Below are positions 21,115 to 30,452 of a stretch of DNA of 64,000 nucleotides, one piece after another. Both the position numbers and the translations under genes were made by a program. How positions within the stretch are numbered: the first letter of the stretch is position 1; the number at the start of each line of letters is the position of its first letter. The stretch lies in assembly GCA_963731745.1 (NCBI GenBank), contig CAVSWT010000003.1:1-64000 (forward strand), read 5' to 3'. The notes beneath the pieces are model-generated. The model ran no database searches, was not told the origin of the DNA, and saw only the letters and a list, made by a program, of their open reading frames with translations. The DNA comes from CAVSWT01 sp963731745 (GTDB taxonomy: Bacteria > Bacteroidota > Ignavibacteria > Ignavibacteriales > Ignavibacteriaceae).

Positions 21115-21402
21115 ATGATAAATAGCTTTTCAGATAAAGTCACTGAAGGTATTTTTAATAGAATATTTATAAAAGGATTTCCTTCAACAATTTTAAAAGT
21201 TGCTTATAGAAAGTTATTATTAATAGATGCAGCAGAACAATTAGAAGATTTGAAAATTCCACCCGGAAATCGACTTGAAAAGTTATCAGGCAATTTATCC
21301 GGAAAATATAGTATAAGAATAAACGATCAGTGGAGAATAGTTTTTAGATGGAAGGGGAATAATGCATACGAAGTTGAAATACTTGATTATCATAAAGGGT
21401 AA
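21115..21402 (+). CDS. higB: HigB-type toxin
   Basis: A 95-residue RelE-superfamily mRNA interferase. KLLLIDAAEQLEDLKIPPGNRLEKLSGNL and YSIRINDQWRIVFRWKGN are the signature of the HigB-1 subfamily, with the C-terminal catalytic-type basic and aromatic residues (DQWRIVF, DYHKG). The HigA gene starts 5 bases downstream. The palindrome upstream is the likely site of antitoxin control. The pair sits between the phoH fragment and phoH itself. Confidence 0.92.
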   Translation: MINSFSDKVTEGIFNRIFIKGFPSTILKVAYRKLLLIDAAEQLEDLKIPPGNRLEKLSGNLSGKYSIRINDQWRIVFRWKGNNAYEVEILDYHKG

Positions 21403-21407
21403 ATAAT

Positions 21408-21710
21408 ATGAATAAAAAAATGAAGCCCATTCATCCTGGAGAGATTCTTCTTGAAGAATTTTTATTACCAATGCAAATTAGTCAATATCGTTTGGCTAAA
21501 GACATAAATGTCCCGGCTAGGAGAATAAACGAAATAATTCTTGGTAAAAGAGCAATAACTGCTAACACAGCATTAAGGCTGTCAGAATATTTTAGTTTAT
21601 CCGAAAAGTTTTGGTTGAATCTACAAGTACGATATAATTTAGAAGTTGAAAAAGATAGGCTGCAAGACAGACTTAAAAAAGAAGTGAAGAAACTTAAAAT
21701 GGTCAGTTAG
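21408..21710 (+). CDS. higA: HigA-type antitoxin
   Basis: A 100-residue HTH protein beginning with the hallmark MKPIHPGEILLEEFL, followed by the helix-turn-helix SQYRLAKDINVPARRINEI and TANTALRLSEYFSLSEKFWLNLQ. It binds and inactivates HigB and represses the operon through its HTH. The lysine-rich C-terminal helix is typical. Between it and phoH there are 70 AT-rich bases with no feature. Confidence 0.93.
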   Translation: MNKKMKPIHPGEILLEEFLLPMQISQYRLAKDINVPARRINEIILGKRAITANTALRLSEYFSLSEKFWLNLQVRYNLEVEKDRLQDRLKKEVKKLKMVS

Positions 21711-21779
21711 ATGTAAAGTTAAATGGAAACACACTACAAAATAAAAATACAATCAGTTTTTATTTTGTCAATTAAATAG

Positions 21780-23129
21780 TTACAGCAAATTACTAGCTAA
21801 CTCTGCCAGTTCCGACCTCTCCCCTTTCTCAAGATTTATATGCGCATAAAGTTTTTGCCCCTTAAAATGGTCAATCAAGTAAGTTAGCCCATTAGATTCT
21901 GAATCAAGATAAGGATGATCGATTTGATATATATCTCCGGTAAATACAATTTTAGTTCCTTCGCCGACGCGTGTTATTATTGTTTTAATTTCATGCGGAG
22001 TTAAATTCTGTGCTTCATCAACAATAAAATAAATTCTCTGTAAGCTTCGTCCGCGGATATATGAAAGCGGTTCAATTACCAGTTTCTCTTCTTTTGTCAT
22101 CGAATTTATGGCCTGGTAATTTTTATCATTCTCTGAAAATTGATCTTGAATTACTTTTAAATTATCCCACAGCGGCTGCATGTATGGTTCAAGCTTGCTT
22201 TGCACATCGCCGGGTAAAAATCCAATATCCTTATTGCTTAATGGAACTATCGGACGCGCAATATAAATTTGTCGATAATTTTTTTTGATGTGCAGTGCAC
22301 TAGCTAAAGCCAAAAGGGTTTTTCCTGTTCCGGCTTTTCCAGTTAAACTTACAAGTGGTATATCCATATTTGTAAGAGCATCAACAGCGAAAGTCTGTTC
22401 GGCATTTCGAGGCTTAATTCCATACACTGTATTCTTATCAACTTTATGAAAAGTTTCTTTTTCCTGATCAAGATAAGCAAGAACTGATCGATTTGAATTT
22501 CTAAGTATATAAAATTTATTTGGTATCTCTTCGCCATTAATTTTATTTAGAATCGGCTTTGCGGGTGATTCATATGGCGTTTGGTAAAGTTTTAAAATTA
22601 AATCATCATCAAAATTTTCAACTATCTGTTTGCCGCTGTAAAGTTCTTCAATGCTGCCAATTCTATCAGTAGTATAATCTTCAGCTAAAATGCCTAACGC
22701 TTTAGCTTTCATTCTAAGATTAACATCTTTAGTTACAAGAATTACGTTTCCGTTTTTTGATCTTTTATTCCATTCATGTGCAACTGAAAGAATCCTATGA
22801 TCCGGGGAATCTTCTTTAAATAAATCTCTTATTTCATCATTAATTCCTCTTGATAGAGCTATTCTTACTTTTCCTTTTCCTTTGCCAAGAGAAACTCCGC
22901 CGTTGAATATTGCATTACCGGTAAGTGAATCTAATTTTCTTGCAAACTCACGTGCATTTAAATTTATAACCTGGCTCCCTCGTTTGAAATGATCCAGTTC
23001 TTCAATTACAGATAATGGAATTACAACATCATTTTCCTGGAATTGCTGTATGGATGTGGCGTCATGCAAGATAACATTTGTATCCAGAATAAAAGTTTTG
23101 GGAGTTTTAATATTTTTATTTTTTTTCAT
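21780..23129 (-). CDS. PIN-PhoH family ATPase/ribonuclease (YlaK-like)
   Basis: Fusion of a PIN nuclease domain (residues about 10-155; FILDTNVILHD with Asp16, VIEELDHFKRG, DSPDHRIL, LVTKDVNLRMKA) with a PhoH ATPase domain (about 235-449). The latter has Walker A GKAGTGKT at 264-271 and Walker B DEAQ at 371-374. The family acts in RNA unwinding and cleavage. Length and motifs are complete. The 3' end (21787-21839) is duplicated at 20919-20971 and appears to be an insertion target. Divergent from the META-domain lipoprotein gene. Confidence 0.93.
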   Translation of the reverse strand: MKKNKNIKTPKTFILDTNVILHDATSIQQFQENDVVIPLSVIEELDHFKRGSQVINLNAREFARKLDSLTGNAIFNGGVSLGKGKGKVRIALSRGINDEIRDLFKEDSPDHRILSVAHEWNKRSKNGNVILVTKDVNLRMKAKALGILAEDYTTDRIGSIEELYSGKQIVENFDDDLILKLYQTPYESPAKPILNKINGEEIPNKFYILRNSNRSVLAYLDQEKETFHKVDKNTVYGIKPRNAEQTFAVDALTNMDIPLVSLTGKAGTGKTLLALASALHIKKNYRQIYIARPIVPLSNKDIGFLPGDVQSKLEPYMQPLWDNLKVIQDQFSENDKNYQAINSMTKEEKLVIEPLSYIRGRSLQRIYFIVDEAQNLTPHEIKTIITRVGEGTKIVFTGDIYQIDHPYLDSESNGLTYLIDHFKGQKLYAHINLEKGERSELAELASNLL

Positions 23130-23294
23130 GATTTATAAATATAAGTGAATGGATTTTTGGGAATGTGAGTTTGTGATCTGAAGCAACAGTATTCTTGAAG
23201 CATTAAATAATTTTTAATTATTAATTCTACCAGTCTATATAATTTTTTTTTCGATAAAATTAAAGTCCTTTTAATTATTTAACAAAAATTTTTT

Positions 23295-23708
23295 ATGAAA
23301 ACTTTAATATTTTCATTTTTAGTGATGTTTGCTGCCGGCTGTTCGTGTACAAAAAATTCAACTTCTCAAAATTTGATGATTAATGATATTTGGGTGTTAC
23401 AATCTTTGGAAGGTGAAAACATTTCTAAAAGTGAATTTCCAAACGAATTTCCTCGATTAGAATTTTATGATTCTGAAAAAAGGATAACAGGATTTACCGG
23501 CTGCAATAATTTAAGCGGAACTTATAAAACAAATAATAATGAAATTTCGTTTTCTCCGCTGATGACAACCAAAATGTTTTGCCAGGGAGTAAAAGAAAAC
23601 GAATTTCTTCAAGCAATGAATGGTATAAATAAATATAAAATTGAAAATTTAAAACTCTATCTGTATAAAGATGAAAATTTGAAATTAATTTTTAAAAAAG
23701 ATGATTAA
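23295..23708 (+). CDS. META-domain lipoprotein (HslJ-like)
   Basis: A lipoprotein signal (VMFAAGC, Cys16) is followed by one META domain: IWVLQSLEGENI, PRLEFYDSEKRITGFTGCNNLSGTYKT, ISFSPLMTTKMFCQGV and the C-terminal LKLIF. HslJ/META proteins are envelope proteins tied to stress or drug resistance in other bacteria; no activity is known. At 137 residues it is the normal size. Single gene. Confidence 0.88.
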   Translation: MKTLIFSFLVMFAAGCSCTKNSTSQNLMINDIWVLQSLEGENISKSEFPNEFPRLEFYDSEKRITGFTGCNNLSGTYKTNNNEISFSPLMTTKMFCQGVKENEFLQAMNGINKYKIENLKLYLYKDENLKLIFKKDD

Positions 23709-23842
23709 AGTTTTTGTTTCTTAATTGTATCTTAAAACCGATTGCTTTATATTTGTTTCCCAAGCAGTCAGAAAGAATTACCAATCAACAAAAAGAAAAT
23801 TAAAATAATCATTGATGATTTTGTAAATATAAGTGTTATTTC

Positions 23843-23868
23843 AGCCACTCATTGAGTGGCTATTTTTT
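23843..23868 (+). terminator. intrinsic terminator ahead of carA
   Basis: AGCCACT, a CATTG loop and AGTGGCT, followed by seven T. It lies 135 bases after the META gene and only about 24 bases before the carA start, so it could end the upstream transcript or act as a carA leader attenuator. Nothing else distinguishes these. Confidence 0.7.
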
Positions 23869-23891
23869 TATAAAAAAATATAGTTTTTATT

Positions 23892-24965
23892 ATGAATCAA
23901 ACAAAAATTAAAGCAGCCTTAATCTTGGAAGACGGAACCGAATTCATTGGTTATAGTTTTGGATATGACAAAAATACCAATGGCGAAGTGGTTTTTAATA
24001 CCGGAATGGTTGGGTACCCCGAAACAATGACGGACCCGTCCTATAGAGGACAAATATTAGTCTGTACTTTTCCGCTAATCGGAAATTATGGCGTGCCCGG
24101 CGATGAAAGAGAGGATAACCTTTATAAAAATTTTGAATCTGAAGAAATACATGTAAGAGCATTAATTGTTTCCGACTATTCAGAAAATTATTCTCATTGG
24201 AATGCAAAACAATCCTTAGCAGAGTGGATGAAAAAACAAAAAATTCCAGGAATAACTGGAATTGATACTCGAATGCTTACAAGAAAATTACGCGACCAGG
24301 GAACTATGCTCGGAAAAATTATAATAAATGATAAAGAAAAAATAGATTTTGAAGATCCCAATCAGACCGATCTTGTCGGAGAAGTGTGTGTTAAAAAACC
24401 GATTGAATATAAAAGAAACGGAAAGAAAATTGTTTTAGTTGATTGCGGCACAAAAAATAATATTATTCATGCTTTTTTAGGTAGAAATATTTCCGTGCTG
24501 CGTGTTCCTTATGATTATGATTTCGCAAATGAAAATTGTGACGGCATTGTTTTATCAAATGGACCTGGAGATCCTAAAATGTGTAAGAAGACTGTTGAAG
24601 TCACTAAAGCAGCTATGAAAAAACAAGTTCCAATTTTAGGTATTTGCCTGGGCAGCCAAATACTTGCCCTTGCTGCTGGAGCAAACACATACAAATTAAA
24701 ATACGGGCATAGAGGCCATAACCAGCCATGCAATGAGACAGGTACCAAACGATGTTATATCACTTCGCAAAATCATGGCTATGCCGTTGATTCCGAAACA
24801 TTACCTGAAGATTGGCGTGAGTGGTTTACAAATGATAATGATGGAACGAATGAAGGATTAATCCATATTTCTAAACCGTTTTTTGCAGCACAATTTCATC
24901 CGGAAGCTTCACCAGGTCCCGATGATAGTGAATTTATTTTTGACATGTTTGTGAGAGCACTTTAA
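23892..24965 (+). CDS. carA: carbamoyl-phosphate synthase small subunit
   Basis: Glutaminase subunit that feeds ammonia to CarB for arginine and pyrimidine synthesis. The N-terminal CPSase_sm domain is at residues about 5-135 (GMVGYPETMTDPSYRGQIL). The class I amidotransferase domain is at about 175-357, with Cys252 in GICLGSQ and His336-Glu338 in QFHPEASPGP, all intact. The insertion EDWREWFTNDNDGTNEGL near 306-322 is characteristic of a CarA type I associate with Bacteroidota. A fucosidase gene separates it from carB. Confidence 0.96.
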   Translation: MNQTKIKAALILEDGTEFIGYSFGYDKNTNGEVVFNTGMVGYPETMTDPSYRGQILVCTFPLIGNYGVPGDEREDNLYKNFESEEIHVRALIVSDYSENYSHWNAKQSLAEWMKKQKIPGITGIDTRMLTRKLRDQGTMLGKIIINDKEKIDFEDPNQTDLVGEVCVKKPIEYKRNGKKIVLVDCGTKNNIIHAFLGRNISVLRVPYDYDFANENCDGIVLSNGPGDPKMCKKTVEVTKAAMKKQVPILGICLGSQILALAAGANTYKLKYGHRGHNQPCNETGTKRCYITSQNHGYAVDSETLPEDWREWFTNDNDGTNEGLIHISKPFFAAQFHPEASPGPDDSEFIFDMFVRAL

Positions 24966-25076
24966 GAAAATATAAATCACAAGTCAGCCTAAATCGAAGA
25001 CTGACAATTTTTAGTAAGCTCTAAGTTTCAACAAACTCGGTGAGATAAAAGTAATGACATTCGGAATGGGAAATAT

Positions 25077-27143
25077 ATGTATAGCATAAAAACAATTTTA
25101 ATCTTTGCATTATTAATTTTCTTTTCAGTTGAGATGAATTCAAATTCATATGCACAAGAAAATTCGAAAGATAAAGACGCAAGAATGGAATGGTGGCGTG
25201 ATGCACGTTTTGGATTGTTTATTCATTGGGGGCTTTATTCGATTCCTGCCGGGGAATGGAATGGTAAAACAAATTATGCGGAATGGATTAGAAACAATGC
25301 AGAAATACCGATAAAAGTTTACGATAAGTTTGTGAATGAATATAATCCAGTAAAGTTTGATGCCAGGCAATGGGTGAAAATGGCTAAAGACGCAGGTATG
25401 AAATACATAGTGATAACTTCAAAACATCATGATGGTTTTTGCAACTTCGATTCCAAATATACTGACTTTGATATAATGTCAACTCCATTTAAACGTGATG
25501 TTCTAAAAGAGCTAGCAGATGCTGCTCATCAGGCTGGAATAAAAATAGGTTTTTATTATTCAATAATGGATTGGCATAACCCGAATTATCTTCCGCGGCG
25601 TCCATGGGAAACTGATCGTTCTGCAGAAGGAGCTGACTTTGATGCTTATGTTCAATATATGAAGAACCAATTACACGAACTCTTAACAAATTATGGTGAA
25701 GTAAGTGTGTTATGGTTTGATGGTGAATGGGAAAATACCTGGAACAATAAATATGGTAAAGAAATTTATGATTATGTAAGAAAGCTTCAGCCTAAAATAA
25801 TTGTAAATAACCGCGTTAGTGTAGGCCGTAATGGTTTAGAGGGTTTTTCTAAGGATGAAGAAATGATTGGTGACTACGGAACTCCCGAACAAGAAATCCC
25901 CGCAACAGGAATCAGCGGAGTTGATTGGGAAACTTGTATGACGATGAATGACCACTGGGGATATAATAAAAGAGACAACGATTGGAAATCAAGTAAAGAA
26001 TTGATAAGAATGCTGGCAGATATTGCATCAAAAGGCGGAAATTATTTATTAAATGTTGGCCCGACTTCCGAAGGTGTTTTTCCTCCTGCTGCTGTAAAAA
26101 GACTAAAAGAAATCGGCGATTGGATGAAAACAAATGGTGAATCAATTTATGGAACCGAAGCTAGTCCATTCAGTGAGCTTAAATGGGGCCGAGCCACAAT
26201 GAAACAATTCGGTGACGAATCAAAATTGTATCTGCACGTTTTTGACTGGCCGGCGGATTGTAAAATTACTGTACCTGGAATTTTGAACAAACCCAAAGCC
26301 GCTTATCTTTTATCCGACCCTTCAAAGAAAGCATTAAAAGTCGAGCGAAATGAGGATGCATTAATAATAAGCTTACCTTCAACTGCTCCTGATTCATTGA
26401 ACAGTGTGGTCGCATTAGACTTAATTGGCAAACCTGATATTTATAATCCGCCAATCATCAGCGCCTCATCTAATATTTTTATTGACTCATTAAATGTCAC
26501 ATTAACTTCAAATAATCCTAAAGCTGTTATCAGATATACAACCGACGGAAGCGTTCCTGTTAGTTCTTCAGAGATCGCATCGAACCAAATTATAATCACA
26601 AAATCCAGTACTATTTCGGCAAGAATTTTTTCCAATGAAATGCCGCTTACATCTGCGTCGGAAGCTTCTTTTAAAAAAGTATCTCCCAATCCTTCAGTTT
26701 CAACAGATGATTTAATGCCTGGAATAAATTATTCTTATTTTGAAGGCGAATGGGATGCATTACCGGATTTTGATAATATGAAGCCAATCTCCTCAGGCAT
26801 TATTAAAAACATAGATGTTCTTCATCAGAATAAACAGGAAGATAACTACGGATTTGAATTTACCGGATTTATTAAAATAGAAGCAGAAGGTATTTATAAA
26901 TTTTTTACCTCGTCCGATGATGGCAGCCGGTTGTACATTGATGACAAAATGGTTGTAGATAACGATGGCCCCCATGGATTAACCGAAAAAGATGGTGTCG
27001 CTGCGTTATCAAAAGGTTTACATAAAATAAAAGTAACTTACTTTGAAGCAACAGGCAGTAATGATTTGTTTGTAAGTTATAAAGGCCCAAACATTAAGAA
27101 GCAAATCATTCCGGATTCAATTTTATTTGTTGAAAAAAAGTAA
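25077..27143 (+). CDS. secreted GH29 alpha-L-fucosidase with PA14 domain
   Basis: The signal peptide (residues 1-26, ending SYAQ) is followed by a GH29 catalytic domain, about 35-420 (MEWWRDARFGLFIHWG, SKHHDGFCNFDSKYTDF, nucleophile Asp215 in LWFDGEWE, KGGNYLLNVGPTSEG). A chitobiase C-terminal-like beta domain lies at about 465-530 (IRYTTDGSVPV). A PA14 domain at about 545-685 (YSYFEGEWDALPDF, FFTSSDDGSRLYIDD) probably binds glycan. It releases L-fucose from exported or environmental glycans. It is co-directional with carA and carB, which it separates, with gaps of 111 and 59 bases. Confidence 0.93.
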   Translation: MYSIKTILIFALLIFFSVEMNSNSYAQENSKDKDARMEWWRDARFGLFIHWGLYSIPAGEWNGKTNYAEWIRNNAEIPIKVYDKFVNEYNPVKFDARQWVKMAKDAGMKYIVITSKHHDGFCNFDSKYTDFDIMSTPFKRDVLKELADAAHQAGIKIGFYYSIMDWHNPNYLPRRPWETDRSAEGADFDAYVQYMKNQLHELLTNYGEVSVLWFDGEWENTWNNKYGKEIYDYVRKLQPKIIVNNRVSVGRNGLEGFSKDEEMIGDYGTPEQEIPATGISGVDWETCMTMNDHWGYNKRDNDWKSSKELIRMLADIASKGGNYLLNVGPTSEGVFPPAAVKRLKEIGDWMKTNGESIYGTEASPFSELKWGRATMKQFGDESKLYLHVFDWPADCKITVPGILNKPKAAYLLSDPSKKALKVERNEDALIISLPSTAPDSLNSVVALDLIGKPDIYNPPIISASSNIFIDSLNVTLTSNNPKAVIRYTTDGSVPVSSSEIASNQIIITKSSTISARIFSNEMPLTSASEASFKKVSPNPSVSTDDLMPGINYSYFEGEWDALPDFDNMKPISSGIIKNIDVLHQNKQEDNYGFEFTGFIKIEAEGIYKFFTSSDDGSRLYIDDKMVVDNDGPHGLTEKDGVAALSKGLHKIKVTYFEATGSNDLFVSYKGPNIKKQIIPDSILFVEKK

Positions 27144-27202
27144 GCATGATTTCAATTAGAATAATCAAATTTTAAAAATTGATAGGAACATAGGATACTT
27201 AA

Positions 27203-30200
27203 ATGATAAAAAAAGGCAAACCAAAAAAAGTACTGATTCTAGGCTCAGGAGCTCTGCAAATAGGACAAGCTGGTGAATTTGATTACTCTGGCAGTCAAGC
27301 TATAAAAGCTTTGAAGGAAGACGGAATTTCTACTGTTTTAATCAATCCGAATATTGCAACAATACAAACTTCAGAAAATTTTGCAGACAAAGTTTATTTC
27401 CTTCCAATCAAACCGGAGTTTGTTGAAAAGATAATTATAAAAGAAGAACCTGATAGTATTCTTCTTCAATTTGGCGGACAGACCGCTCTAAACGTAGGCG
27501 TATCTCTTTACGAAAGCGGAGTTCTTGCTAAATATAATGTTAGAGTTTTAGGCACCCCCGTTGAAGCAATTCAAAACACTGAGGACAGACTTCTCTTCGG
27601 TCAAAATGTAACCGAAATTGGATTAAAGGTTGCAATCAGTGAAACCGCCACAAATGTTGATGAAGCAATTAAAGCTGCTGAAAAAATAGGTTTTCCTGTA
27701 ATGGTCAGAATCGCTTATGCGCTGGGCGGCCTTGGTTCCGGCATAGTAAATAACGAAGAAGAACTTAAAGAAAAAGCTAGACGCGCATTCACATTTACAA
27801 AACAAATTTTGATTGAGGAATCTTTATACGGTTGGAAAGAAGTTGAGTACGAAATTGTCAGGGATAAATATAATAACTGTATTACTATTTGTTCCATGGA
27901 AAATATTGATCCAATGGGAATTCATACTGGCGACAGTATTGTAATTGCGCCTGTTCAATCTCTTTCCGCAAAAGAAAATTTTATGCTGCGTTCAATTGGA
28001 ATAAAATTGATTAGACATTTAGGTGTAATCGGAGAATGCAATATTCAATACGCGCTTGATCCATTTTCGGATGACTACAGAATTATTGAAGTTAATGCCC
28101 GCCTAAGCAGAAGCTCTGCGCTTGCATCAAAAGCAACCGGTTATCCCCTCGCATTTATCGCAACAAAACTCGCTTTGGGGTATGCCTTAAACGAAGTTGA
28201 AAACATAATTACACAAGAAACTTCCGCATGTTTTGAGCCGGCACTTGATTATGTTGCTTTGAAATTTCCACGATGGGATTTACAAAAATTCAAACACGTT
28301 AGCACTCAGCTTGGTTCTGAAATGAAATCTGTTGGCGAAGTGATGTCGCTTAGCCGATCTTTTGAAGAAGTTCTTCAGAAGGCAATTAGAATGCTTGATG
28401 TTGGCTTGGTTGGTTTTGTCGGAAATGAATTGGAGTTTAGCGAACTGGATAAAGAACTTGCTCAGCCTACGGATAAAAGAATTTTTGCAGTTGCTGCCGC
28501 TTTACAAAAAGGTTATTCAGTTGACAAAATTTATGAACTAACAAAAATTACTCGCTGGTTTTTGTACAAAATGAAAAATATTGTTGATACAGAAGCAAAA
28601 TTAAAAAACAAAAAAATTACTTCAGTTTCAAAAGAATTATTACACGAAGCAAAACTTTATGGATTTAGTGATTATCAAATTGCTACTTTAACTTCCTCCG
28701 ATGAATTTGAAGTTAGGAATTACAGAAAGTCATTTAATATAATTCCTGTTATTAAACAAATTGATACACTGGCTGCGGAATATCCGGCACAAACAAATTA
28801 TTTATATTTAACTTATAGTGGAAATGAAGATGACATAGCCATTGAAACCAAAAAAATGGAAGATGAAAAAGATGAAAAGATTATTGTGCTGGGAAGCGGT
28901 GCATATCGAATTGGTTCTTCCGTAGAATTTGATTGGTGCTGCGTTAATGCAGTAATGGCCTTAAATAAAAGCGGCTATCAATCAATTATGATTAATTGTA
29001 ACCCGGAAACTGTCAGCACAGATTATGACATTTGCGACAAACTTTATTTTGAACAGCTTACTTTGGAACGTGTGCTTGATATTTGCGATAAAGAAAACCC
29101 TAAAGGTGTAATAGTTTCAATGGGCGGCCAAGTGCCAAATAATCTTGCAATGAAGTTACATCAGGCTGGTATTCATATTTTAGGAACTTCACCGCTTCAA
29201 ATAGACAATGCGGAAAACCGTCATAAATTTTCAGGAATACTTGATAAAATCGAAGTGGATCAACCCGAATGGGAAGAATTGACAAGCTTGCCTGAAGCAA
29301 TAGAGTTCGCAAGAAAAGTTGAATACCCGGTGTTGATACGTCCAAGTTATGTGCTTAGCGGTGCCGCTATGAGCATTGTTGTTTCGGATGAAGAGCTTGA
29401 AATATTTTTGAAGAAAGCTGCGGAGATTAGCAAAGAGCACCCAGTGGTTATTAGCAAGTTTATAACCGACGCCAGAGAAATAGAAGTTGATGCTGTTGCT
29501 GAAAACGGCCAGCTGTTTTGTTATGCGATTTCTGAGCATGTTGAAAATGCCGGAGTCCATTCGGGAGATGCAACTATTGTTCTGCCTCCGCAAAGAACAT
29601 ATTTGGAAACTATGCGTCGGGTGAAAATGGTAACAAAGCAAATTGCTAAAGAGTTAAAAATTACCGGGCCGTTTAACATTCAGTTCATAGCAAAAGATAA
29701 TGAAGTAAAAGTAATTGAATGTAATTTAAGAGCTTCTCGAAGTTTTCCTTTTGTATCAAAAACTTTAAAAATTAATTTCATTGAAATCGCAACAAAGTTA
29801 ATACTTGGAGAAAGAGTCCCCCGAATTGATAAATCATCTTTTGATGTTGATTATGTCAGCGTTAAAGCGCCTCAATTTTCGTTTACAAGATTGAAAGGAT
29901 CTGATCCGGTACTTGGAGTTGAAATGGCATCAACAGGAGAAGTTGCGTGTCTCGGTGATGATTTTAATGAAGCATTCCTAAAAAGCTTTTTATCAACTGG
30001 ATTTAAAATCCCTAAAAAAGCTGTTATGCTTTCAACAGGAACTTTGAAAGATAAAGCAGATTTACTATCGGAAACAAAAAAACTTTCTGAACTTGGATTA
30101 AAACTTTATGCAACAAAAGGAACTTCTGAATTCTTAGGTAGGAATGGAATTGAAGCCGAAATTTTAAATTGGCCTCTTGAAAAAGAGGAACCAAACGTAA

Positions 30201-30418
30201 TGACATATCTTAATGAAGGGAAAATTGATTTGGTAATAAACATTCCGAAGAGCCAGGAAAAGTATGAACTTGATAATGATTATATAATTCGAAGAAAAGC
30301 CATTGATATGAATATAAATTTAATAACAAACACGCAGGTTGCTAAAAGATTTATTAAAGCTATTAACTTATATACTGAAGAAAGCCTATCTGTTAAAAGC
30401 TGGGATGAGTATAATTAA
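27203..30418 (+). CDS. carB: carbamoyl-phosphate synthase large subunit
   Basis: Synthase subunit making carbamoyl phosphate from bicarbonate, ammonia and two ATP. It has the expected internal duplication. The first half begins KKVLILGSGALQIGQAGEFD and carries GFPVMVRIAYALGGLGSG. The second begins EKIIVLGSGAYRIGSSVEFD and carries YPVLIRPSYVLSGAAMSIV. A C-terminal MGS-like regulatory domain runs from about 935 (DLLSETKKLSELGLKLYATKGTSEFL). The full length of 1,071 residues is normal. It ends 34 bases before a convergent phosphatase-family gene. Confidence 0.97.
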   Translation: MIKKGKPKKVLILGSGALQIGQAGEFDYSGSQAIKALKEDGISTVLINPNIATIQTSENFADKVYFLPIKPEFVEKIIIKEEPDSILLQFGGQTALNVGVSLYESGVLAKYNVRVLGTPVEAIQNTEDRLLFGQNVTEIGLKVAISETATNVDEAIKAAEKIGFPVMVRIAYALGGLGSGIVNNEEELKEKARRAFTFTKQILIEESLYGWKEVEYEIVRDKYNNCITICSMENIDPMGIHTGDSIVIAPVQSLSAKENFMLRSIGIKLIRHLGVIGECNIQYALDPFSDDYRIIEVNARLSRSSALASKATGYPLAFIATKLALGYALNEVENIITQETSACFEPALDYVALKFPRWDLQKFKHVSTQLGSEMKSVGEVMSLSRSFEEVLQKAIRMLDVGLVGFVGNELEFSELDKELAQPTDKRIFAVAAALQKGYSVDKIYELTKITRWFLYKMKNIVDTEAKLKNKKITSVSKELLHEAKLYGFSDYQIATLTSSDEFEVRNYRKSFNIIPVIKQIDTLAAEYPAQTNYLYLTYSGNEDDIAIETKKMEDEKDEKIIVLGSGAYRIGSSVEFDWCCVNAVMALNKSGYQSIMINCNPETVSTDYDICDKLYFEQLTLERVLDICDKENPKGVIVSMGGQVPNNLAMKLHQAGIHILGTSPLQIDNAENRHKFSGILDKIEVDQPEWEELTSLPEAIEFARKVEYPVLIRPSYVLSGAAMSIVVSDEELEIFLKKAAEISKEHPVVISKFITDAREIEVDAVAENGQLFCYAISEHVENAGVHSGDATIVLPPQRTYLETMRRVKMVTKQIAKELKITGPFNIQFIAKDNEVKVIECNLRASRSFPFVSKTLKINFIEIATKLILGERVPRIDKSSFDVDYVSVKAPQFSFTRLKGSDPVLGVEMASTGEVACLGDDFNEAFLKSFLSTGFKIPKKAVMLSTGTLKDKADLLSETKKLSELGLKLYATKGTSEFLGRNGIEAEILNWPLEKEEPNVMTYLNEGKIDLVINIPKSQEKYELDNDYIIRRKAIDMNINLITNTQVAKRFIKAINLYTEESLSVKSWDEYN

Positions 30419-30452
30419 GAAGTCAAAATTAAAAATTCAAAAGTCAGAAAAA

